From assembly GCA_002361155.1 (NCBI GenBank), contig DERZ01000046.1, positions 32,824 to 43,332 of the forward strand: a DNA stretch of 10,509 nucleotides, in the 5' to 3' direction. The notes beneath the pieces are model-generated. The model was not told where the DNA came from. It did no database searches and saw nothing but the letters and a program-made list of their open reading frames with translations. Positions 1-6,416 of the stretch are shown here, piece by piece. This stretch comes from Porphyromonadaceae bacterium UBA3327. Lineage in GTDB: Bacteria; Bacteroidota; Bacteroidia; Bacteroidales; Muribaculaceae. How positions within the stretch are numbered: position 1 is the first letter of the stretch; every line of letters begins with the position of its first letter. The translations under genes were made by a program, and so were the position numbers.

Positions 1-500
1 GCCTCATCCTTTGCCATCTCATGAACAGTGTCATGGATAGCGTCAAGACCTGCCTCCTTGGCGTTCTTGGCAATGCGCATCTTGTCGGCATTTGCTCCGG
101 CCTCGGCGTGCATACGCTTGTCAAGGTTGGTCTTTGTGTCCCATACCATGTCGCCGAGAAGCTCTGCAAACTTGGCGGCGTGCTCAGCCTCTTCCCATGC
201 ATAACGCTTGAAAGCCTCCGCAATCTCGGGATAACCCTCGCGGTCTGCCTGACGGCTCATCGCCAGGTACATGCCGACCTCGGTGCACTCTCCATTAAAG
301 TGAGTGTTAAGGTCCTTGATCATCTCATCGCCTGTACCTTTCGCAACACCTATCTCATGCTCGGTAACGAACTTGAGGAGCTCATCGGGGTTCATCTCTT
401 TGAATTTAGAACGGGGAGCGCCGCACTGCGGGCACTTCTCGGGAGCCTCTTCGCCTTCTGCGATATAACCGCAGATAGTGCAAATCCATTGTTTTGCCAT
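1..500 (-). CDS. rbr: Reverse rubrerythrin / NADH peroxidase (partial, C-terminus outside window)
   Basis: Cytoplasmic non-haem di-iron peroxidase that reduces hydrogen peroxide in anaerobes, taking electrons through a rubredoxin-type iron site. The ATG is at 500-498; 166 codons are visible and the frame stays open to the window edge. The protein begins [13 protein letters not shown] rubredoxin-like domain comes first, with C7-x2-C10 and C23-x2-C26 as iron ligands. A four-helix ferritin-like domain follows, with [10 protein letters not shown] (E71, E74) and the diagnostic EEAEH motif (E103, E106, H107). Having the rubredoxin domain at the N-terminus is the 'reverse rubrerythrin' order; classical rubrerythrin has it at the C-terminus. 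The second di-iron motif lies beyond the edge. The gene is divergent from tilS, with a good promoter at 568-599. Family assignment is secure; the exact electron donor is inferred from family knowledge. Confidence 0.93.
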   Translation of the reverse strand, partial: MAKQWICTICGYIAEGEEAPEKCPQCGAPRSKFKEMNPDELLKFVTEHEIGVAKGTGDEMIKDLNTHFNGECTEVGMYLAMSRQADREGYPEIAEAFKRYAWEEAEHAAKFAELLGDMVWDTKTNLDKRMHAEAGANADKMRIAKNAKEAGLDAIHDTVHEMAKDE

Positions 501-567
501 TTTTTATTTTCGTTTTTGGGTTATCAGTTTTTGTCATACAGGCCGGGATTACCCCTTTTGCCTAACG

Positions 568-599
568 CAAAGTTAATACAAATTCCCTTATTAAACAAA
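568..599 (-). promoter_or_regulatory. Bacteroidetes-type promoter for rubrerythrin
   Basis: Read on the minus strand, TTTG (599-596) is followed after 20 bases by TAACTTTG (575-568). This matches the Bacteroidetes primary sigma factor consensus of a -33 TTTG and a -7 TAnnTTTG. Transcription would start near 562, giving a leader of about 60 bases before the rubrerythrin ATG at 500. The same arrangement recurs before tRNA-His and rho in this window, which strengthens the call. No OxyR site or other operator is recognised. Confidence 0.7.
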
Positions 600-681
600 T
601 TTCCATCCCTCCAAGGTTCACATTTTAATTATTTTAAACATTTACGGATGACTATAGTGTCTGCAATATCATTTATTTTTG

Positions 682-689
682 TAATTTTG
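682..689 (+). promoter_or_regulatory. Candidate -7 element for tilS
   Basis: TAATTTTG fits the Bacteroidetes -7 consensus TAnnTTTG and lies 28 bases before the tilS ATG, which would leave a leader of about 20 bases. No convincing TTTG box is visible 19-21 bases upstream, so this call is weaker than the other promoters here. The surrounding 600-680 stretch is AT-rich, as expected for a promoter region. Confidence 0.35.
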
Positions 690-717
690 CATATCTTGAC
701 AACTACAAGACATAAAT

Positions 718-2040
718 ATGACAGAGACAGGAGACAGACGCCTCCGGACGGAGGATATTGCAGAGAGGGAGACCTACACGTTTCTGCGGCGGCACAGGCC
801 GGGGAAAATGCTTGTAGGACTCAGCGGAGGGGCTGACAGCGTGGCGCTTCTTTTGGCACTCGCTCGGTGCGGAGCCGCTGTGCAAGCCGTGCACTGCAAC
901 TTTCATCTGCGCGGAGATGAGAGTATGCGCGATGAAAATTTCTGCCGGGAACTCTGTCGCACTAATGATATTCCACTGACGGTCATCAACTTCGATGTAG
1001 ACAGCTGGCGCAGCAAGAATGGAGGCTCCGTTGAAATGGCGTGCCGTGATTTGCGCTATGAGCGCTTTGAAGCGCTCAGGAAAGAATTCGGCTGCAGTCA
1101 TATAGCGGTAGCCCACAACTCCGACGACAATATCGAGACCGTGCTGCTGAATCTATTCCGCGGCTCCGGCACGCGGGGATTGCGCGGGATGCTGCACGAA
1201 ACCGAAAGACACATACTCCGCCCCTTGCTGACAGTAAGCCGACGACAGATCGAGGAATACCTCTCTTATATAGGTCAGGAATACGTCACCGACTCCACTA
1301 ACCTTTCATCAGATTACCGGAGAAACTTCATCCGGCGCGACCTCCTGCCCCTCATAGAGACGCGATGGCCCGGAGTGCGTAAAGCCATCACTTCCACCAT
1401 CGCCAACATGAGGGAGGAAGAGGTTGCGCTGCAGGCCTATTCCGACGGATTCTTCCGCCACGGCGATACCGATCTCCCCTATTCCGTCATTGCCGGATGC
1501 CCGAACCCGTCATGGATTGTGCGCCGGTTCACCGAACAATTCGGAGCAGACTCATCCATCGCCTCGGAAATCAACCGCAGCATCTCTTCATGCCCTTTCC
1601 AGCCTGGAAAGACATGGTACGTCGCTGGGGGAATTCTTGTCACCGACCGTGACGCGCTGCGGTACGTTGCCGACAACCCCTCCATCAGCTATGCGCTGGA
1701 TGACAACGTCTTTGAATTGTCCGAATCAGTCTCTGAAGAAATACGCCGGAACCGGGGAAACGAAGTGCTGTGGCTCCCGTACGACGCAGGCCAGTGCGAT
1801 GTGCGAATGCCACGGCAGGGAGACCGCATGGCTCCGCTTGGCATGAGGGGAACCAGACTGGTAAGCGATGTGCTGAAAGAATCGGGACTCGATTCACGCA
1901 GGCGCAGGGAAGTCCCGGTGGTGGTGCGCCGCACCGACGGAGAGATACTCTGGATTCCGGGAGTGAAACGGTCACGACACGACATAATCGACAGCTCCGC
2001 GCATGAGGTTCACCTAATAACAATAAGGCGGGAGTCATAA
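718..2040 (+). CDS. tilS: tRNA(Ile)-lysidine synthetase TilS
   Basis: Essential cytoplasmic enzyme that uses ATP and lysine to convert C34 of the CAT-anticodon tRNA-Ile to lysidine, switching it from AUG to AUA decoding. The protein has 440 residues, a normal length. The N-type ATP pyrophosphatase domain carries the P-loop SGGADS (residues 36-41) and a later AHNSDDNIET segment (132-141), where most TilS have HHxDDxxET; RGSGTRGLRGM (148-158) follows. The block DSTNLSSDYRRNFIR (192-206) is typical of the family. The C-terminal TilS domain is seen from about 360 on, with GDRMAPLGMRGTRLVSD (368-384) and the closing GEILWIPGVKRS. The ATG at 718 gives a short N-terminal lead before the P-loop. There is no strong Shine-Dalgarno, as is usual in this phylum. 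The downstream PepSY-like gene lies 129 bases away and may or may not share the transcript. Confidence 0.95.
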   Translation: MTETGDRRLRTEDIAERETYTFLRRHRPGKMLVGLSGGADSVALLLALARCGAAVQAVHCNFHLRGDESMRDENFCRELCRTNDIPLTVINFDVDSWRSKNGGSVEMACRDLRYERFEALRKEFGCSHIAVAHNSDDNIETVLLNLFRGSGTRGLRGMLHETERHILRPLLTVSRRQIEEYLSYIGQEYVTDSTNLSSDYRRNFIRRDLLPLIETRWPGVRKAITSTIANMREEEVALQAYSDGFFRHGDTDLPYSVIAGCPNPSWIVRRFTEQFGADSSIASEINRSISSCPFQPGKTWYVAGGILVTDRDALRYVADNPSISYALDDNVFELSESVSEEIRRNRGNEVLWLPYDAGQCDVRMPRQGDRMAPLGMRGTRLVSDVLKESGLDSRRRREVPVVVRRTDGEILWIPGVKRSRHDIIDSSAHEVHLITIRRES

Positions 2041-2123
2041 CCTAAGCCACAAGTCAACTTTTCCCCATACCGTTTGTTGATAACTTAAAGAAACAATGCC
2101 TTCCGGACCGGTACAAGTTCAAT

Positions 2124-2145
2124 TTCCGCAATTGAATTGCCGGAA
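2124..2145. repeat. Short imperfect inverted repeat upstream of the PepSY-like gene
   Basis: TTCCGCAATT (2124-2133) and AATTGCCGGAA (2135-2145) are inverted complements apart from one extra C in the right arm. The arms are separated by a single G, which is too close for a normal RNA hairpin loop without opening inner pairs. It sits 25-46 bases before the likely ATG at 2170, where an operator or 5'-UTR structure could act. It may equally be chance; no regulator is recognised. Confidence 0.25.
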
Positions 2146-2169
2146 CAGCAGGCTGCAAACCATGATATT

Positions 2170-2688
2170 ATGAAAGCAAGGAAACTGGCCGCATCTCTTG
2201 CAGCCATCGTAATCGCATCGGGAGGCTTCTCACAGGCCGCCGCGCACGCACAGAAGACTGCACATTATCAGGGAGGACCCGGCATAGCCGTGTCCGGTGC
2301 CTCCAACCGGGCCAACAATCTTCCCGCAAAAGCAAAATCATTTCTCAACAAACATTTCAAGGGAGTGCAGGTTGTGAAATGCGAGACATTCTTCTCGCGG
2401 GGTGAAAACGATGTGGAACTCTCCAATGGCATCGACATTGAATTCAACAAAGAGGGCCGTGTCATCGAGATCGAGGCACCGGACAACACCTATCTTTCCA
2501 AAGCCGTAGTCAGGGATCTCCTGCATGCCGGCGCCTACCGTCGTCTGGAAAAGGATGGAGTTGCCGATCGTGTCGAGTCGATTGACTTCGATAAACGGGG
2601 ACGTACGGTCGAGATTGAGGTCGATATCGAGGAACCGGATGTATATGTCTTCGACATCGGCGGCAATTTCATAGCCATCACCGACTGA
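2170..2688 (+). CDS. Secreted PepSY-like (DUF2874-type) protein
   Basis: Small exported protein of unknown specific function, resembling the 'BLIP-like, PepSY-like' family common in Bacteroidetes. I chose the ATG at 2170 over an in-frame upstream ATG at 2137, because from 2170 the protein begins directly with a signal peptide: basic MKARK, then a hydrophobic stretch, then AHA before Q28. The mature part (about 145 residues) holds two copies of the family's strand-strand unit. The first is NDVELSNGIDIEFNKEGRVIEIE (about residues 79-101). The second, more diverged, is near the C-terminus (RVESIDFDKRGRTVEIEVDIEEP onward, ending DIGGNFIAITD). It is acidic, with no cysteine pair, lipobox or transmembrane segment. 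Such proteins are usually described as periplasmic; ligand binding or inhibitor roles remain speculative. Its stop codon region overlaps the end of the convergent phosphatase gene. Confidence 0.8.
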   Translation: MKARKLAASLAAIVIASGGFSQAAAHAQKTAHYQGGPGIAVSGASNRANNLPAKAKSFLNKHFKGVQVVKCETFFSRGENDVELSNGIDIEFNKEGRVIEIEAPDNTYLSKAVVRDLLHAGAYRRLEKDGVADRVESIDFDKRGRTVEIEVDIEEPDVYVFDIGGNFIAITD

Positions 2689-4084
2689 AAGAATCTATTC
2701 CCGCAGCTTTGAGTATGAGTTGCGGGATTTCTGTATTGTCGAGAGCCTTGGTAAAAAGCATCGCGTCGCGGCCCACCGCGAAGAGCGGCACCGGGTTGCC
2801 GGTATGCGATCCGGTGGTCCAGCCTATGCCGTACTTGCTGTTGATCACATCAAACACATCGACGGAGAAGCGGTTAAAACTGTTATAAAGTCCTTTTTCA
2901 TCAGCACTCTTCCTGCTGAGCATGGCAGCCTCGAAGCTGTCGCGCAGACGCGCCGTCTCCTCGTCGGTAAGAGCAACAGCCCCCCAGAGACCGGTATTCT
3001 CAGTCAGGAAAGTCTTCATACTGTCCCAGCTGGGTTCCCCGCCTCCAGCTATAAGACTTTTACAATAGTCGGAAAACCTGTCCTTCGATATCCGTTGAAA
3101 ATCCACCAGCGAAAGATCTGGGATCTTTGTCCCGCTACGTCCAAGGGCCATGCCACCGGTGTCATGGTCGGCGGTCACCACAATCAGCGTCTCGTCGGGG
3201 TGCGCGAGATAGAACCTATAGGCCACATCTATCGCCTTCTGAAAATTCATCACCTCCCTGATGACCGTAGCGCCGTCATTGGCATGGGAGGCCCAGTCGA
3301 TGTTGCCACCCTCCATCATCAGGAAGAAGCCGTTGTCTTTGCCCTCCTTGTAGAGTTGTGCGAGAGCTGTCCTGGTTATTTCCTCAGCTGTCAATGTCCC
3401 GGGAATCGAGTCGATGGTATATCCCACCTGCTCACCCTGAGGGTTAGACGCAAGCATCAGTACCTTATCCGTATCCCCGGAAAGAGCGGAATATGAACTG
3501 AAACTCCTGACCACCGCATAGCCCGCCTCCTTCATGCTCTCGACCCATCCCGTTTTGGAGCCATCTTTACCTTTCATCCCCTTGAACACCGGCGCGCCGA
3601 AGAACGAGAAACCTGATTTGGGGGCGTACGCGGAAATCTCTCCGCTGAGACCGCGGTTCACCGCATGTCCGTAGAAAGATCCCGGTGTGGCGTCGTCACC
3701 GGCCACGGTCGAGGCTATCCCTATCGCATACCCCGCTTCAAGCAGCGGAGTGGTAATGGAGCAGACACTTGTGGAGTCCGCAGCCATTCCCACCATCCCG
3801 TTTCTTGTCTTGTGTCCGGTGGAGAGAGCCGTTCCGGCAGCCGCCGAGTCGGTTATTGAGCGGTCGAATGAATATGTACGTACCTGCGTCGCAACCGGGA
3901 ACTGCATCATAAGAATCGGAGAACCGTTTCCGAGAACATCCCGGTTATATGTTTCCGTGGCATTTACATGCCCCATTCCCATTCCGTCTCCTATAAAATA
4001 AAATATATACTTAACACGGGCACCGGCACTGAGCGCACAGAGCGCAACCATCATCGCAGCAATAACAGTCTTGAACTTCTTCAT
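2678..4084 (-). CDS. Secreted PhoA-type alkaline phosphatase
   Basis: Periplasmic metal-dependent phosphomonoesterase of the alkaline phosphatase superfamily, 468 residues. An N-terminal signal peptide (about residues 1-22, MKKFK then a hydrophobic run to ALSAGA) directs export. Metal and catalytic motifs are in family order: FIGDGMG (D33); TDSAAAGTA with the phosphate-accepting serine S80; DATPGSFYGH (D131, T133); EGGNIDWASH (E258, D263, H267); TADHDTGG (D306, H307); and TTGSHTGNPVP (H427). By comparison with E. coli PhoA from memory, D131 and T133 correspond to D153 and T155, whereas the position of Lys328 is a tryptophan (W264). This is known variation within the family. There is no C-terminal sorting domain. 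Phosphate-controlled expression is plausible, but no regulatory box is recognised upstream. Paired stem-loops and tRNA-His lie immediately upstream. The physiological substrate is unknown. Confidence 0.93.
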   Translation of the reverse strand: MKKFKTVIAAMMVALCALSAGARVKYIFYFIGDGMGMGHVNATETYNRDVLGNGSPILMMQFPVATQVRTYSFDRSITDSAAAGTALSTGHKTRNGMVGMAADSTSVCSITTPLLEAGYAIGIASTVAGDDATPGSFYGHAVNRGLSGEISAYAPKSGFSFFGAPVFKGMKGKDGSKTGWVESMKEAGYAVVRSFSSYSALSGDTDKVLMLASNPQGEQVGYTIDSIPGTLTAEEITRTALAQLYKEGKDNGFFLMMEGGNIDWASHANDGATVIREVMNFQKAIDVAYRFYLAHPDETLIVVTADHDTGGMALGRSGTKIPDLSLVDFQRISKDRFSDYCKSLIAGGGEPSWDSMKTFLTENTGLWGAVALTDEETARLRDSFEAAMLSRKSADEKGLYNSFNRFSVDVFDVINSKYGIGWTTGSHTGNPVPLFAVGRDAMLFTKALDNTEIPQLILKAAGIDSFSR

Positions 4085-4112
4085 GATATGTACTGTTTAA
4101 CAAGAGTTGTCG

Positions 4113-4132
4113 GATGGGCCAGACGGACCATC
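4113..4132 (-). other. Small stem-loop adjacent to the tRNA-His downstream hairpin
   Basis: GATGG (4113-4117) pairs with CCATC (4128-4132), and CC (4119-4120) pairs with GG (4125-4126) across one mismatch, leaving loop AGAC. Read on the minus strand it comes directly after the larger hairpin at 4135-4173 and about 28 bases before the phosphatase ATG. It could belong to a double terminator after tRNA-His or to the 5' leader of the phosphatase message. No T-run follows it. Confidence 0.3.
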
Positions 4133-4134
4133 AT

Positions 4135-4173
4135 AATGAGAAAGTCGAACCGTAAGGGTCCGACTTTCTCATT
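4135..4173 (-). terminator. Strong stem-loop downstream of tRNA-His, probable terminator
   Basis: AATGAGAAAGTCG (4135-4147) and CGACTTTCTCATT (4161-4173) are perfect 13-bp inverted complements. An A/C mismatch and an inner ACC/GGT (4149-4151 with 4157-4159) extend the stem to about 16 pairs around loop GTAAG. It starts 15 bases beyond the 3' end of tRNA-His on the minus strand, the expected place for a terminator or 3'-processing structure. On the minus strand no clear T-tract follows (ATGATGG), so classic intrinsic termination is not assured. The right flank on the plus strand is T-richer (CATTTGTTTAC). Confidence 0.55.
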
Positions 4174-4188
4174 CATTTGTTTACAAGG

Positions 4189-4263
4189 GGTGAAATGTGG
4201 GTTTCGAACCCACGACCTACGGAACCACAATCCGTCGCTCTAACCAACTGAGCTAAATTCACC
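4189..4263 (-). tRNA. tRNA-His (anticodon GTG)
   Basis: The minus strand folds as a full cloverleaf. The D arm begins TAGCTCAGTTGGTTAGAGC. The anticodon stem ACGGA/TCCGT encloses loop TTGTGGT, giving anticodon GTG. The T arm is GTGGG-TTCGAAA-CCCAC. The extra 5' G (position -1, base 4263) pairs with discriminator C73 (4189), the hallmark of histidine tRNA. CC of the CCA end is encoded (4188-4187), but the next base is T, so the terminal A must be added by the CCA-adding enzyme. The acceptor stem GTGAATT/ATTTCAC has a T-T mismatch at 6-67. It is a single gene with its own promoter, followed by a strong stem-loop. Confidence 0.96.
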
Positions 4264-4295
4264 ATATCGCTTATCGGTTTCCCTCAAAAGCGATG

Positions 4296-4327
4296 CAAAG
4301 TTACGACTTTTTTTTCAATCCACCAAA
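4296..4327 (-). promoter_or_regulatory. Bacteroidetes-type promoter for tRNA-His
   Basis: On the minus strand, TTTG (4327-4324) is followed after 20 bases by TAACTTTG (4303-4296). The predicted start near 4290 leaves a short precursor of about 27 bases before the mature tRNA 5' end at 4263. The spacing and -7 box are identical to those of the rubrerythrin promoter. It lies in the 115-base gap between the TlpA-type gene and the tRNA, so the tRNA need not depend on readthrough from the rho cluster. Confidence 0.75.
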
Positions 4328-4378
4328 TTTTCCAACGCTTTTTGACTATTTTTTGAAAAAAACTTTTTTGATTCCCAT

Positions 4379-5500
4379 TCATTTCTTCGAGATGAGTTCG
4401 GAGAGGATGTCGAAGAAGGCCGGATTTTCGCCGGAAGTAATATTACGGATCTTTCCTTCTGGACTGACTATCACTTTGGTAGGAAATCCCTCAACGGCAT
4501 AATCACTGACAACGCGGCCGCCGCCCTCTTCGGGATTGTACACATTCACCCAGGGCAGATCATACTTTTTGAGTGCAGCCTCCCACTTGTCGCGAGGATC
4601 GCTGCATGCCACCCCGATTATCTCCAGTTCCGGCTTATATTTTGCATAAGCCTCCTTGAGTGCCGGAAATCCCTTGATGCACCACGGACACCAGCTCCCC
4701 CAGAAATCTATCACCACCCATTTCCCCCGGAAATCGGAAAGCGAGACATCCTTTCCTTCGCGGGTCCTGAATGTGAAATCCGGCGCATCCACGTTGCCGC
4801 TCTGCAGCTGCACCTTGCGGCGCTCAGCCTCCTGCATCGCGACCACATATTCCTTCTGACGGTCAAGGAAGGGTTTCAACGGACTGTCCGCAGCCTCAGG
4901 GGTCATCTCTCCATAGGCCTTCAGGAAGTCATCCCCTTCAAGATGCATCACGGCAAACGGCACAGCCTCGCTGCGGGGATTGGCGGCGATATAATCGCTG
5001 AAAAGCCTGTTGTAGTCCTCCTGCAGCTTCGATATTTTTTCCTCGGTGGCTGTTCCGTTGCCGGTCATCATGCGATATTCCGCCATGATCCTGCCGGCAT
5101 CCGAATCGAGACGGGCTATGTCGGCCATCATCGGCGAACCGCTTACAGAGTAGCTCAGCGGAGAGACCGAATCAATATCCACAGTAAAATTATCGCCAGG
5201 CCGGCTATAGAGCACCACATATTCCCTTTCCGATATCGGCAGCACATATTGGGCCGGTCCGTCAGGCAAAGTCTTGATTACGAAACGACCGTTCACCGGC
5301 TTCACGTTATCGCGCGCCGACTGAGGCCGGTCCTGCCGCGACTTTACCAGATCGGAGATATATCCATACTCGAAAGAATATCCCTCGTCCGGATTCGCGC
5401 CTATTCCCTTGGGGAGATTCACCGTAATATCGGCCGAGACACTCCCGGCTCCTGCAAGCAGCATCAGACCTGCCAACAGTTTTTTGTCAATGTTTATCAT
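4379..5500 (-). CDS. Periplasmic TlpA-type thioredoxin-fold protein with DUF4369-like N-terminal domain
   Basis: Exported thiol-disulfide exchange protein of 373 residues. A signal peptide (about 1-23, MINIDKK then hydrophobic to SVSA) is followed by a beta-rich DUF4369-like domain (about 24-120, with FVIKTLPDGP and YSRPGDNFTVDID). A helical linker follows (about 125-235, including conserved-looking PLKPFLDRQKEYV). The C-terminal AhpC/TSA-thioredoxin fold (about 238-373) has the redox motif WCPWC (C271, C274) and the cis-proline loop GFPTKVIV (P340). This architecture is very common in Bacteroidetes, where such proteins serve periplasmic disulfide reduction or cytochrome maturation. The CPWC dipeptide differs from the CGPC/CxPC of many relatives and may alter redox potential. 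No lipobox is evident. It is the last gene of the rho-aroC-radical SAM cluster, 6 bases after its neighbour. The partner is unknown. Confidence 0.88.
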   Translation of the reverse strand: MINIDKKLLAGLMLLAGAGSVSADITVNLPKGIGANPDEGYSFEYGYISDLVKSRQDRPQSARDNVKPVNGRFVIKTLPDGPAQYVLPISEREYVVLYSRPGDNFTVDIDSVSPLSYSVSGSPMMADIARLDSDAGRIMAEYRMMTGNGTATEEKISKLQEDYNRLFSDYIAANPRSEAVPFAVMHLEGDDFLKAYGEMTPEAADSPLKPFLDRQKEYVVAMQEAERRKVQLQSGNVDAPDFTFRTREGKDVSLSDFRGKWVVIDFWGSWCPWCIKGFPALKEAYAKYKPELEIIGVACSDPRDKWEAALKKYDLPWVNVYNPEEGGGRVVSDYAVEGFPTKVIVSPEGKIRNITSGENPAFFDILSELISKK

Positions 5501-5506
5501 GATCTT

Positions 5507-6415
5507 CTATTTTTCATTACATTTGTTTTTCAATACATTTATAAGGCGGGACACAAACTCATGGTTCTTCATCCCCCAGTGCGGAGCCACCACATCAGCC
5601 GGAGGAGACGACGCGAGAAATCTCTCGATGGCGATTCCGCGCGGCACCTCCGCGACAATCCTCACGCAGAGTTCAAGATAACTCTCCGGAGTATAGCTGG
5701 GTACGCTCAATTCTTTATTCTCGATCATCCTGCAGAGCGGGGTATTCTTAAGCACCTGAAGATGATGCATCTTGATGGAATCCACCGGGAGAGCGCATAC
5801 GCGGCGTACCGTATCGAGCACCATCCCGTCGGTCTCCCCGGGCAGCCCCGCTATCAGATGGACTCCAACATGCAATCCTGCCGACACAAGACGGAGTATG
5901 GCATCCTCCGCAATCGCCGAATCATGCCCGCGGTTTATGGCAAGCAATGTGGTGTCGTGGAGGGTCTCTACTCCGAGTTCAACAAATACTGGACGCGTTC
6001 GGTTGATGTCCCGGAGCAATTCCACAGTCTCCGCCGGCAGTGTGTCGGGGCGCGTAGCCACGGCAAGCCCAACCACTCCCTCCACCGCCACCGCCTCGTC
6101 GTAAAGCCGCCTGAGCTCTCCGGCCGAAGCCCGGTATGTATTTGTATAAGACTGGAAATAGGCAATATACCTCATGTCGGGATACTTACGACCAAAAAAC
6201 TTCTTGCCGGCCTCAAGTTGCGCCGCTACCCCCTCTGTCCCGAAGCAATAGGCAGGAGTGAAGGAACGGTTGTCGCAGTAGATGCATCCGCCGGTACCGA
6301 TTGTGCCGTCACGGTTGGGACAGCCGAAACCGGCATTCACCGAAATCTTCTGTACCTTTACGCCAGGGAACACCCGGGCCATATATTCCGAATAGTCAGT
6401 ATAAAAATCATTCAT
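5507..6415 (-). CDS. Radical SAM protein, TIGR01212 / YhcC family
   Basis: Cytoplasmic S-adenosylmethionine radical enzyme of the YhcC/YtqA type; the substrate is not established as far as I know. I prefer the ATG at 6415 (302 residues, starting MNDFYTDYSEYM), because family members begin close to this sequence and it places the gene one base after the aroC stop. An upstream ATG at 6436 (309 residues) would overlap aroC by 20 bases. The Fe-S cluster motif has the family's unusual spacing, C32-x11-C44-x2-C47 in GCPNRDGTIGTGGCIYC, not CxxxCxxC. Other family signatures are FQSYTNTYRA, VATRPDTLPAE, FVELGVETLHD (SAM-binding side of the barrel), LIAGLPGETDGM and IKMHHLQVLKNTPL. It is embedded in the rho cluster, which gives no clear hint of a substrate. 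Confidence 0.88.
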   Translation of the reverse strand: MNDFYTDYSEYMARVFPGVKVQKISVNAGFGCPNRDGTIGTGGCIYCDNRSFTPAYCFGTEGVAAQLEAGKKFFGRKYPDMRYIAYFQSYTNTYRASAGELRRLYDEAVAVEGVVGLAVATRPDTLPAETVELLRDINRTRPVFVELGVETLHDTTLLAINRGHDSAIAEDAILRLVSAGLHVGVHLIAGLPGETDGMVLDTVRRVCALPVDSIKMHHLQVLKNTPLCRMIENKELSVPSYTPESYLELCVRIVAEVPRGIAIERFLASSPPADVVAPHWGMKNHEFVSRLINVLKNKCNEK

Positions 6416-6416
6416 A

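Noticed and set aside
21..836. A 271-codon plus-strand open frame covering the left edge
   Set aside because: It runs antisense to the rubrerythrin gene, through its promoter and into tilS in another frame, which is not a plausible gene.
2720..3496. A 258-codon plus-strand open frame
   Set aside because: It is entirely antisense to the alkaline phosphatase, whose motifs are all in the other strand's frame.
4304..4378. A/T runs after the TlpA-type gene as an intrinsic terminator
   Set aside because: There are long A and T tracts but no GC-containing stem with a workable loop; the only pairing is A-run to T-run with a one- or two-base loop.
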